The position numbers and the translations under genes are program-made. A stretch of 64,000 nucleotides of DNA, taken from Geomonas paludis (lineage in GTDB: Bacteria > Desulfobacterota > Desulfuromonadia > Geobacterales > Geobacteraceae). The stretch lies in contig NZ_BLXY01000002.1 of assembly GCF_014193585.1 (NCBI RefSeq), positions 744,001 to 808,000 of the forward strand, written 5' to 3'. The notes beneath the pieces were generated by a model, which saw nothing but the letters and a program-made list of their open reading frames with translations, was not told where the DNA came from and ran no database searches. Of the stretch, positions 18,960-26,830 are shown one piece after another (position 1 is the first letter of the stretch; every line of letters begins with the position of its first letter).

Positions 18960-21900
18960 CTAGCGGCAGGGAACGAAGCGCACCGTCTCGGCGGTCTCGC
19001 GCAGCAATTTCCCCAGGCAGGACAGCACGTAGTCGATCTCTTCCTCGCTGTTGGACCACCCCAGCGAAAAACGCACCGAACAGTGCGCCTGCTGCGGCGT
19101 GAGCCCCATGGCGAGGAGCGCGTGCGACGGGTCGGGATTGCCGGACTTGCAGGCCGAGCCGGAGGAAAGCGCGATCCCGTGCCGGTCCAGGTGCAGCACC
19201 AGCGATTCCCCCCGGATGCCGGGGAGCTCCATGTTGAGGGTGTTGGGAAGACGCAGCAGCGCCGGCCCGTTGCGCCGCGCTCCCGGCAACATCTCCAGGA
19301 TCCCCTGTTCCAGCCGGTCCCGCAGTCGGGCCAGCCGTTGCTGCTCTCCGGCGTGCAGCCTCTGCAGGGCGAGTTCCACCGCCTTGGCAAAGCCGACGAT
19401 GCCGGGGACGTTCTCGGTGCCGGCGCGCAGCCCCCGCTCCTGCCCTCCCCCGGTGACCATCGGCTCCAGCCGCACCTCCCGCCCGACGTAGAGCGCCCCC
19501 ACCCCCTTGGGCCCGTGCACCTTGTGCGAGGAGAGCGTCAGCAGGTCCACGCCCAACTGCTCGACGTCGAGCTCCACTTTCCCCAGGGCCTGCACCGCGT
19601 CGCAGTGAAAGAGCGCACCGTGGCGGTGGGCGATGGCCGCCAGTTCCGCCACCGGCTGCAGCGCTCCCGTCTCGTTGTTGGCCAGCATCACGGAAACGAG
19701 GAGGGTGTCGGGACGCAGGGCCCGCTCCAGGGTCTCCGGTCGCAGCACGCCCTCGGCGTCCACCGGCAGCACCGTGAGCTCACAGCCGCTTTTTTCCAGC
19801 GCCCGGCAGGTGTTGAGCACGGCGGGGTGCTCGACGCTGCTGGTGACCAGGTGGCGCCGGTGACCGTCACCGGCCATGACCGCGCCGCGAATGGCGAGGT
19901 TGTCCGCCTCCGAGCCGCCGCCGGTGAAGACGATGCGGCGCGCGGTGCAGTTCAGGGCCTGGGCCACGACGCGCCGGGCGGCGTCGAGGGCGCTGCGGGC
20001 GCGGCTCCCCGCTGCGTGGATGCTGGAGGGGTTGCCGAAGTCGTCGGTGAGCAGGGGGAGCATCGCCTCACGCACCTCCGGGTGCACCGGCGTGGTGGCG
20101 TTGTGGTCCAGGTAGACCAGGCGCTGCGGTGAGGCGGCCGGGAGCGGCCCGGGCTCGACCGCACAGGCGGCGGGCGCCGCCTCGCCGGTACGGGCCGGGA
20201 TCCCCCCCTGCTCCCCGGCCTTGACGATACGGCAGAGCAGGGTCTTGTAGACCGGGAACCCGGAGATGGGGTCGTAGCGGTTGGGGTCGGTGAGCCGGTT
20301 CACGTTGCACTCCTGCCATGCCTGCGGCCCCAGCGGGCCTCCCCCGCCCATGGCGGCGTCGATGCAGCCCGGCGCGATGTCGTCGGTCACCTGGGCCCGG
20401 TACAGCGCCCTCCCCCGCGGCGTCTCCACCCAGGCCCGCTCGCCGTCCGCCACCCCGAGCTCCGCCGCGTCCCGGGCGTTCAGGGTGACCGGCGGCTCGG
20501 GGAGCGGATCGGAGAGATCGGCCACGCCGTGGTGCTGGCTGCGGAAGTCGTGCATGTTGCGCGCCCCGGAGTTGAACACCAGCGGGTAATCGCGCGCCAG
20601 CACCGGATCGGCCAGCGGTCCCTCGCCGGGCTCGGTGTAGACCGGCAGCGGCGGGTAGCCGTGCTCGGCCAGGATCGACGAAGCGATCTCGAACCTGCCG
20701 CTGGGGGTGTTGAAGCCGGGCTGACCGTCGGGGCGCAGCAGCCCCTTCTCCCACTTCTTGTACTGCATCATTACCGTCGGCACCCGCGCCTCCCCTCCCG
20801 CGGCCCGAACCTCCTCGAGGGTGAACCCGGAACCGGCCAGCGCGCAGCGGAGCAGTTCCTCTTCGTCTTGCGGGTAGAGATCGCCGTAGCCCAGGCGCCG
20901 GGCCAGCTCGGCCTGGATGAAGAAGTCGTTTCTCGCCTCCCCCTGCGGCTCGACCAGGCGCTCCCTCACCTTGAACAGCGGGCCGTAGCGCATGTAGGAA
21001 ACGTTCTCGTAGTAGGTGGTGGCGGGGAGGACGATGTCGGCGTAGGCGGAATCGGCTGTGTGGTAGCGGTTGATGGTAACCAGGAAATCAAGCGCCCCCA
21101 GGGTCCGGCGCCACAGTTCCGGATCGGGCCAGGCCGTGATCAGCGAGCCCCCGAGGACGATGAGGGCGCGGATCGGGTACGGTTTCCCCTCCAGGACCGC
21201 CTCGGGGAGTACCGAGGCGTGGGATTCGCCGCGGTAGGAGCTGTACACCGGGAAACGGTCGCGCCCCAGCGCGCGTTTCAGGTCGGGGTTGGCGATGAGT
21301 TGGGAGCGGTTCTGGGGAAAGATGTTCTCCTTCATGCGGAACAAAAGGCCGCCGGGAACGTCCAGCTGCCCCGCCAGCGCGAACAGGGTGAAGACGGCGC
21401 GGATGGCCTGGACGCCGCTGTCGGAGTACTCGAGGCCGGTGTACATGACCGGCACGGCGCCCCGGGCCGCCGCCAACTGCCGCGCCAGTTCCCGGATGGT
21501 AGCGGCGGGGACCCCGGTGATCTCCTGCGCCGCCTCGGGGCGGTAGTGCTGCACCAGGGTGCACAGGTCCTCGAACCCCACCGTCCACTCCCTGGCGAAG
21601 CGCTCGTCGTACAACTCCTCCTCGACCAGAACCTCGATCAGGGAGAGCGCCAGCGCCCCGTCGGTGCCGGGGCGGATGGGAATCCAGAGTGCCTGCGCCT
21701 CGCGCGCCGTCTCGCCGCGGCGCGGGTCTATGGCGACGACCCGGGCGCCGCGCTGCCGGGCCTGGAGGATCTGCCGGTGCGCCAGCGGCGGTGAGTCGGT
21801 GGCGGGGTTGGCGCCCCAGAGGACGATCAGCTCCGCCTGCTCCAGGTCGGTCTCCATGGTGATCAGCATCTCCCCCATGGTGACGTGCGGGGCGATCATG

Positions 21901-22367
21901 GCGAAGGAGACGTAGCAGAGGGCCCCCACGCCGAGCGTGTTGGGGGATCCGAAGGGGAAAAGGACGCTGGAGGCGGAGGAGACCGCGGCGTCGGCGGGCT
22001 GGAACAGGTCGCACAGCGCCATGTCGAAGCTGCCCCGGCCGGTGTAGATCGCCGCCGCTTCCGGACCCCGCTCCTCTTTCAGTTGCTGCAGCCGGGAGAC
22101 GATGGTGTCGAAGGCCTCGTCCCAGGTGATCCGCTCGAAGTCGTAGCCCCCCTTGGCGCCCCGGCGCCGCAGCGGGTAGAGCAGGCGGTCCGGGTCGTGG
22201 ACGATCTGCGGCGAATGACGACCGATCCGGCACAGCATCCCCAGCGGCGTACCCGACTGCGGTTCCACGCCGATCAGCCGCCCCTCCCTCAGGGTCGCCG
22301 TGACGAAGCACCCGGCCGGACAGATACCGCACAAGCCGTCCCTTTTTTCCACCCCCTCCCCGCTCAT
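18960..22367 (-). CDS. Molybdopterin oxidoreductase fused to cysteine desulfurase
   Basis: A 1135-residue fusion. Residues 1-60 carry a [4Fe-4S] motif with Cys13, Cys16, Cys20 and Cys46. Residues about 50-720 are a bis-MGD DMSO-reductase-family domain (ITWDEAFDTI, VLWGANPATDSPP, ending in a cofactor-binding domain with FNSGARNMHDFR). Cys151 in GVGALCYVS after GSPN is the likely Mo ligand. After a linker, residues 752-1135 are a complete NifS/IscS-type desulfurase, with PLP Lys949 in SSHKVHGPKG and persulfide Cys1073 in SSGSACKSG. There is no Tat signal, so it is cytoplasmic. ATG at 22367 overlaps the egtD stop by four bases. Inferred role: oxidative sulfur transfer onto hercynine. Alternative: a self-sulfurating oxidoreductase of another substrate. 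Confidence 0.9.
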   Translation of the reverse strand: MSGEGVEKRDGLCGICPAGCFVTATLREGRLIGVEPQSGTPLGMLCRIGRHSPQIVHDPDRLLYPLRRRGAKGGYDFERITWDEAFDTIVSRLQQLKEERGPEAAAIYTGRGSFDMALCDLFQPADAAVSSASSVLFPFGSPNTLGVGALCYVSFAMIAPHVTMGEMLITMETDLEQAELIVLWGANPATDSPPLAHRQILQARQRGARVVAIDPRRGETAREAQALWIPIRPGTDGALALSLIEVLVEEELYDERFAREWTVGFEDLCTLVQHYRPEAAQEITGVPAATIRELARQLAAARGAVPVMYTGLEYSDSGVQAIRAVFTLFALAGQLDVPGGLLFRMKENIFPQNRSQLIANPDLKRALGRDRFPVYSSYRGESHASVLPEAVLEGKPYPIRALIVLGGSLITAWPDPELWRRTLGALDFLVTINRYHTADSAYADIVLPATTYYENVSYMRYGPLFKVRERLVEPQGEARNDFFIQAELARRLGYGDLYPQDEEELLRCALAGSGFTLEEVRAAGGEARVPTVMMQYKKWEKGLLRPDGQPGFNTPSGRFEIASSILAEHGYPPLPVYTEPGEGPLADPVLARDYPLVFNSGARNMHDFRSQHHGVADLSDPLPEPPVTLNARDAAELGVADGERAWVETPRGRALYRAQVTDDIAPGCIDAAMGGGGPLGPQAWQECNVNRLTDPNRYDPISGFPVYKTLLCRIVKAGEQGGIPARTGEAAPAACAVEPGPLPAASPQRLVYLDHNATTPVHPEVREAMLPLLTDDFGNPSSIHAAGSRARSALDAARRVVAQALNCTARRIVFTGGGSEADNLAIRGAVMAGDGHRRHLVTSSVEHPAVLNTCRALEKSGCELTVLPVDAEGVLRPETLERALRPDTLLVSVMLANNETGALQPVAELAAIAHRHGALFHCDAVQALGKVELDVEQLGVDLLTLSSHKVHGPKGVGALYVGREVRLEPMVTGGGQERGLRAGTENVPGIVGFAKAVELALQRLHAGEQQRLARLRDRLEQGILEMLPGARRNGPALLRLPNTLNMELPGIRGESLVLHLDRHGIALSSGSACKSGNPDPSHALLAMGLTPQQAHCSVRFSLGWSNSEEEIDYVLSCLGKLLRETAETVRFVPCR

Positions 22368-23437
22368 AACGGCCTCTTCCCGGCCCGGCGCGGCGAGTAC
22401 AGGGGACGGCGGCGCAGCAGCAGCAGTGCGAACCAGCGCTGAGAGTCGGTGAAGACCCTTTCCGCGGCAAAGCCGCAGCCCTCCAGTTCCGGGATCACCC
22501 GCTCCATGCGGAACTTCCGGCTGATCTCGGTCCGCACCAGATCCCCCTGCCCCATGGTGATCACCCGCCCCGGCGGAGTCAGCCGGAAGCTCTGCTCCCG
22601 GGTGAAGCGCGCCGAGATTTCGACCAGTTCCTGGTCCTGGCGGTACCAGGCCGCATGCTCGATGGCGTCCAGATCGATGCCGGCGTCCAGTTCCCTGTTC
22701 ATGCGGACGAAGAGGTTGCGGGTGAAACGCGCGGTGACCCCGGCCTGGTCGTTGTACGCCGCCTCCAGGATGGAGCGCTCCTTGACCAGGTCCACCCCGA
22801 GCAGGAAGAAGTCCCCCGGGCGCAGCGCCGCAGCCAGGGTGCGGACAAAGGCAAGCATCTCCGGGGGTGCAAAGTTGCCGATGCTGCTCCCCAAAAAGGC
22901 GACCAGCACCGGCGAGAGTTGCGCCAGCAGGGGGAAAACCTCCCGGTACTGGCACTGGATACCCACCATCTCCACCGCCGGGAACCTGGACCTGATACCG
23001 GCGCAGGCGGCGGAAAGCGCGGCAGAGCTGACATCGACGGGATAGTAGCGGGTGGGACCGCCGCGCTCCAGCCAGGCCTTCAACAGGTGATCCGTCTTCA
23101 GCGAACTTCCCGATCCCAGTTCCAGGATCCGCGTCGGCCCGGTCAACTCCCGTATCTCGGCGGCATGGGCGGCCAGGATCGCGGCTTCGGTGCGGGTGAG
23201 GTAGTATTCGGGCTGCCGGGTGATCTCTTCGAAGAGGGCGCTTCCTTGCGCGTCGTAGAGGAAGCGGCTTTCCAAGGTGCGTGGGTCGGCGTACAAGCCG
23301 CGCACGCAGGAGCGCGCGAAATCCACGATGGGATCGAGACCGGGCGAGGACTGCACGATGGTGGGGGTGCGCCTCAGGCAGGCGTCGCGCAAGTTACGGC
23401 AGAGGTGCGGTTCGGGCGAGGCGAAAAAAGCATCCAT
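22364..23437 (-). CDS. egtD: L-histidine N-alpha-methyltransferase (hercynine-forming)
   Basis: Transfers three methyl groups from SAM to the histidine amino group. The 357-residue protein has the EgtD family motifs: YYLTRTEAAIL at 78-88, the SAM loop ELGSGSSLKT at 106-115, FLGSSIGNF with Asn188, YNDQAGVTARF at 228-238, and RTEISRKF with Glu304 and Ser306, which in characterised EgtD bind the histidine imidazole. All key positions are present. ATG at 23437 has AGGAGGGAACA before it. It is first in an operon with the Mo/desulfurase fusion; no egtB, egtC, egtE or rhodanese (eanB) gene is nearby. Confidence 0.92.
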   Translation of the reverse strand: MDAFFASPEPHLCRNLRDACLRRTPTIVQSSPGLDPIVDFARSCVRGLYADPRTLESRFLYDAQGSALFEEITRQPEYYLTRTEAAILAAHAAEIRELTGPTRILELGSGSSLKTDHLLKAWLERGGPTRYYPVDVSSAALSAACAGIRSRFPAVEMVGIQCQYREVFPLLAQLSPVLVAFLGSSIGNFAPPEMLAFVRTLAAALRPGDFFLLGVDLVKERSILEAAYNDQAGVTARFTRNLFVRMNRELDAGIDLDAIEHAAWYRQDQELVEISARFTREQSFRLTPPGRVITMGQGDLVRTEISRKFRMERVIPELEGCGFAAERVFTDSQRWFALLLLRRRPLYSPRRAGKRPL

Positions 23438-23479
23438 TGTTCCCTCCTGGCTCATTGCCACTTGCAAAAAGATCAAAAG

Positions 23480-23507
23480 ATTATAAATAATTAATCTTCT
23501 GCGTCAA
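23480..23507 (-). promoter_or_regulatory. Sigma-70 promoter of the egtD operon
   Basis: On the minus strand TTGACG (23502-23507) and TATAAT (23480-23485) are separated by 16 bases in an AT-rich patch. The start codon is about 40 bases past the -10 box. This is one of the best vegetative promoters in the window. Confidence 0.65.
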
Positions 23508-23559
23508 CGAACCGGCGACGAGCGGGAAGCTTTTGCAACCGGCCGCAACAGCAAAACAC

Positions 23560-23700
23560 CCCCTCCTCGCGGGAGGGGGTAAGGGGGTTGGGACAGGTGC
23601 CACATTTACCGTCATGGCGAGGTCACCCACCCCCCTGCCCCCTCCCGCCTTCGCGGGACGAAGCGCTTCGGCGCGCAGGCCCGTAGAGGGAGGGGGAGAG
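23560..23700. repeat. Intergenic inverted repeat, family C, copy 3
   Basis: The 326-base gap between divergent egtD and the DinB gene holds the egtD promoter and this element. Hairpin CCCCCTCCTCGCGGGAGGGG at 23562 and a larger partner at 23637-23699 face each other. The partner contains an inserted ACGAAGCGCTTCG palindrome. It is a diverged version of the family C unit. Confidence 0.7.
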
Positions 23701-23763
23701 TAACCGGACACCGCTGGGCAACGGCGGGATTTAAAAGGATTTCGCAACGGGAGGAGGATCGAT

Positions 23764-24273
23764 ATGACAGGCGAAGCGACTATGAGAAAGGAACTGCTGG
23801 CACTGCTTGAGGGGGGCAATGCCCACTTCGACTTCAAAGAGGTGCTGGCGGACCTGCCGCCGGAATCCATCAACGCCAAGGCAGCCAACACGCCCTACTC
23901 GCTGTGGCATTTCGTGGAACATCTGCGCATCGCCCAGTGGGACATCCTCGAGTTCATCAGGACCCCCGCTCACCGCTCCCCCGAATATCCCGCCGGCTAC
24001 CGTCCGGCACCGGACCGGACCACGGACCAGGCCGGCTGGCGCGAGAGCTGCGACCGTTTTCTGGCCGACCTGGAAGCGCTCAAGGACCTGGTCCGGGACG
24101 AAACGCTCGACCTGATGGCCCCGCTGCCGCACGCGCCGGGGTACAGCATCTTCAGAGAGGTGCTGCTCGCAGCGGACCACAACGCCTACCACATCGGGGA
24201 GATCGCCATCCTGCGCCAGGTCATGGGGCTGTGGCCCGCTCACAACCGCTACCTCACCGGAAGCGCCGACTGA
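23764..24273 (+). CDS. DinB-superfamily protein
   Basis: A 169-residue four-helix-bundle protein of the DinB/YfiT type. Conserved metal-binding His candidates lie in LWHFVEHLR near residue 47 and ADHNAYHIGEIAILRQ near residue 140, giving the three-His site of the superfamily. Members include thiol-S-transferases (bacillithiol, mycothiol) and the N-terminal domains of EgtB-like enzymes. ATG at 23764 has GGGAGGAGG upstream. It is divergent from egtD and followed after 14 bases by an unknown gene. A low-molecular-weight-thiol role is attractive in this setting but is inference. Confidence 0.82.
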   Translation: MTGEATMRKELLALLEGGNAHFDFKEVLADLPPESINAKAANTPYSLWHFVEHLRIAQWDILEFIRTPAHRSPEYPAGYRPAPDRTTDQAGWRESCDRFLADLEALKDLVRDETLDLMAPLPHAPGYSIFREVLLAADHNAYHIGEIAILRQVMGLWPAHNRYLTGSAD

Positions 24274-24287
24274 TCAAGGGAGCCGAC

Positions 24288-25466
24288 ATGGACAAAGAGG
24301 AAAGCGTCACGTTGGCCGGAGAGATCATGCTCGATTTCGCGGCCCAGACCGGCGTATCCAGGGAGGACAAGCCGCAGCGCCGTTATCTCTGGACCGACGC
24401 CTTCGCGGTGTGCAACTTCCTGGAGCTTTACCATCACAGCCAGGACGAGAAGTGGCTGCTGCTGGCACTGCGGCTGGTGGACCAGGTACACCAGACTCTG
24501 GGGCGGCACCGGCCGGACACGGCGAAAAGCGGGTGGCTCAGCGGGCTCAGCGAAGAGGCAGGTGAGCGGCATCCCACCCGGGGCGGACTGCGCATCGGCA
24601 AAAAGATGGAAGAGCGCGCACCGGACGAGCCGATGGACGAGCGCCTGGAATGGGAGCGGGATGGACAATACTACCACTACCTGACCAAGTGGATGCGGGC
24701 GTTGACCCGCACCAGCCGGGTCACCGGGGAGGCCTGCTACCTGCGCTGGGGCATGGAACTCGCGCAGACTGCGCACCGGGCGTTCCGCTTCAGCGACGGG
24801 CCCGACGGGGCCTTGGGGCTGCATTGGAAGATGAGCGGCGACCTCAGGCGCTCCCTGGTCCCCTCAGTGGGCCAGCACGACCCGCTGGACGGCCTGGTGA
24901 CCTGTTGCGAGATGGTCTGCGCCGCCCGCCATTTCCCCGACCAGGAGCTGCCGGAGCTGGGACGGGAGATCGGGGAGTTGACGCAGATGTGCCGCAGCCG
25001 GGACTTCAGCACCAGCGACAGCCTCGGCATCGGCGGCATCCTGGTCGACGCCTGCCGGACCGGCGAACTCATCATCAACGAGGCCTTCCAGGACCTCGCC
25101 CTGTTCCAGTGCATGGTAAACGACGCTCTGTTGTCGCTGGAAGACCTGGGCCCAGGCTTCATCGATCAGCCCGCCAAGTACCGGTTGGCGTTTCGCGAGC
25201 TCGGCCTATCCATCGGCCTGAAGGGAACCGCGCGACTGGCCCGGCTCTTCGAGGAATATCCGGACGTGCGCGGGGGCGAACTGGCAGAGTGGCTGCAGCC
25301 CCGGCTCGAAGCAATGCTGTGGTTTCAAAAGATGTCGGGAAAAATTGAGCGTTTCTGGATCGAGGAAAAGAGAAAGGGGACCGAGCACTGGAGGTCCCAC
25401 GGCGACATCAACATGGTCATGCTCGCCACGAGCCTCGCCCCGGGGCAGTTTCTCAGGGCCAACTGA
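24288..25466 (+). CDS. Conserved helical protein of unknown function
   Basis: A 392-residue cytoplasmic protein I do not recognise. It has no signal peptide and reads as paired helices throughout, rich in Trp, His and Leu, with aromatic patches such as WTDAFAVCNFLELYHH (about 33-48) and GQYYHYLTKWMRALTR (about 122-137). The look is that of an alpha/alpha-toroid (six-hairpin) fold as in epimerases, glycosidases or lanthionine cyclases, but no catalytic motif is evident. ATG at 24288 has AAGGGAG upstream. It follows the DinB gene by 14 bases and is probably co-transcribed. Confidence 0.7.
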   Translation: MDKEESVTLAGEIMLDFAAQTGVSREDKPQRRYLWTDAFAVCNFLELYHHSQDEKWLLLALRLVDQVHQTLGRHRPDTAKSGWLSGLSEEAGERHPTRGGLRIGKKMEERAPDEPMDERLEWERDGQYYHYLTKWMRALTRTSRVTGEACYLRWGMELAQTAHRAFRFSDGPDGALGLHWKMSGDLRRSLVPSVGQHDPLDGLVTCCEMVCAARHFPDQELPELGREIGELTQMCRSRDFSTSDSLGIGGILVDACRTGELIINEAFQDLALFQCMVNDALLSLEDLGPGFIDQPAKYRLAFRELGLSIGLKGTARLARLFEEYPDVRGGELAEWLQPRLEAMLWFQKMSGKIERFWIEEKRKGTEHWRSHGDINMVMLATSLAPGQFLRAN

Positions 25467-25479
25467 TTCAGCCGCCGCA

Positions 25480-26238
25480 TCACAGTTGATAGGTGGCGCC
25501 GTCCTGCAACAGTTCCAGTCCCGGGATAGCCAGCGACTCCAGTTCGCTGCTGATGGCCTCCTCATACTGCGGCTTCAGGTGGGTGATCAGGACCCGCCGG
25601 GGGGGACATGGGAGCTTCGCCAGCTCCCTGGCCAGCAGGGCCGGGGTAAGATGCCCGGTCATGAGGGCGATTTCCTCCATGGCAGTCGGGAAGGACACCT
25701 CCACCACCAGCGCATCCAGTGCGCCGGCCAGTTCCCAGATGCGTTGCGTGGGGCCGGTGTCCCCGGTGTACAGTAGCGACGTGCCGTCCCGGGTAACGCG
25801 GTAACCCAGCGCCGGAACCGGATGATTGACGCGGCACGCCAGCACCGTGTACTCGCCAACCTGGAACTCCCGTTCCACCGGCACTTCCCGGTAGCTCAGC
25901 ACCGGGTCCTGCGGCGTCGGGATCCTGGTGAAGTCGGGCCAGATCAGCCCGTTCAGCAGATGGGAGCCGATGGCGGCGATGACTTCGGCGCTGGCGAGCA
26001 CCTGCACCTTCTGAGAGGAGCCCGATACCACGATGTTGTCGGCCAGGAAGGGGATCCCGCGGACGTGGTCCATGTGGCAATGGGTTACCAGGATGTGCTC
26101 GATGCTGCGCTGCTCCTCCTGGTCGAGCGCGGCGCCCACCGTGCCGGCATCAAGCAGCAGGGTGCCGTCGATCAGGAAACCCGACGGGCTGTGCCCGGGA
26201 AACTCGGCACCGGAACAACCTAGTACACGTAACTTCAC
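25480..26238 (-). CDS. MBL-fold hydrolase, class II cyclic-nucleotide phosphodiesterase-like
   Basis: A 252-residue metallo-beta-lactamase-fold enzyme. THCHMDH at 52-58 is the metal motif, with LLLDAGTVGAAL before it, HPVPALGYR, YTGDTGPT and ITHLKPQ giving the remaining ligands. The spacing and the LADN segment resemble class II 3',5'-cyclic nucleotide phosphodiesterases more than RNase Z, but the substrate is not determined. The start is GTG at 26238 with AGAGGAG six bases upstream; the ATG just before it runs into a stop. It follows a small lipoprotein gene by ten bases, so they form an operon. Confidence 0.8.
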   Translation of the reverse strand: MKLRVLGCSGAEFPGHSPSGFLIDGTLLLDAGTVGAALDQEEQRSIEHILVTHCHMDHVRGIPFLADNIVVSGSSQKVQVLASAEVIAAIGSHLLNGLIWPDFTRIPTPQDPVLSYREVPVEREFQVGEYTVLACRVNHPVPALGYRVTRDGTSLLYTGDTGPTQRIWELAGALDALVVEVSFPTAMEEIALMTGHLTPALLARELAKLPCPPRRVLITHLKPQYEEAISSELESLAIPGLELLQDGATYQL

Positions 26239-26248
26239 GGCATCTCCT

Positions 26249-26464
26249 CTACTTCCCCCCCAGCGCGGCCAGTCTCTCCTGCGCCTGCTTGGCCACCGGG
26301 CTATCCGGGTACTTGGCGACGATTTCCTGGTACAGCTGCTTCGCGTGCTCCCGGTTGTTCTGTTTCTCCTCGAATTGTGCCGTGTCGAACAGTTCCTTGC
26401 CCTTGTCTCCGGCACAGCCACCAACTGCTGCCAACAGCAGCACCGCCAGTACCACTCTCTTCAT
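26249..26464 (-). CDS. Small TPR-like lipoprotein
   Basis: A 71-residue lipoprotein. The signal peptide ends in lipobox AVGGC (Cys17). The remainder is one tetratricopeptide-like helical hairpin, with NREHAKQLYQEIVAKYPDSPVAKQA matching the BamD/YbgF type of repeat. ATG at 26464 is preceded by AGGAGGTCACT. It is probably a single-repeat relative of envelope-assembly lipoproteins; partner unknown. It is first in an operon with the MBL hydrolase. Confidence 0.72.
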   Translation of the reverse strand: MKRVVLAVLLLAAVGGCAGDKGKELFDTAQFEEKQNNREHAKQLYQEIVAKYPDSPVAKQAQERLAALGGK

Positions 26465-26830
26465 AGTGACCTCCTCAGGTTTCATTGCTGCGGTGACCTA
26501 TCCGGACAGCACCAGCAGGAGGCACCATTACCATTAAGAGAGAACCCATGTAAATGTTTTTCGTTTCCGGAGGGTCCACCCGTTATTTTTCGGCTCGAAC
26601 CCAGGGGAGCTTGAGACATTACCTGCCGGCCGTTCAGGTTTTTTATTAATTTCTTCCTAGCATTGTGTGGCACCATAATATGCTGCAGTGGTGATGACGG
26701 TCACATGAAAAACTTAGATTAAAAATATATAATCTCACCATAAACGAGAGCAGTTCTCACGCCGGTACTGGTGCCACTCTTTGCGGCCCCTGGAACAGGC
26801 AAACCTACACATGCGGAGGAGGTCATGACG
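26465..26830 (+). promoter_or_regulatory. AT-rich intergenic region with promoter and long leader
   Basis: A 366-base gap between divergent genes. TATAAT at 26728-26733 in an AT-rich stretch is a -10 candidate for the rightward lipoprotein gene, without a good -35. The roughly 90-base leader after it contains TTTGCGG and GGCAAACC segments and could fold, but it matches no riboswitch I know. The rest shows nothing recognisable. Confidence 0.35.

Noticed and set aside
22367-22955. Extension of the Mo/desulfurase frame upstream of 22367
   Set aside because: The extension lies wholly within egtD in another frame, is compositionally unlike protein, and the ATGA overlap gives a natural start.
26746-26830. 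Possible riboswitch in the leader of the lipoprotein gene (GGCAAACC, TTTGCGG)
   Set aside because: The words resemble parts of GEMM (cyclic dinucleotide) riboswitches but their order and spacing do not fit; no complete structure can be drawn.
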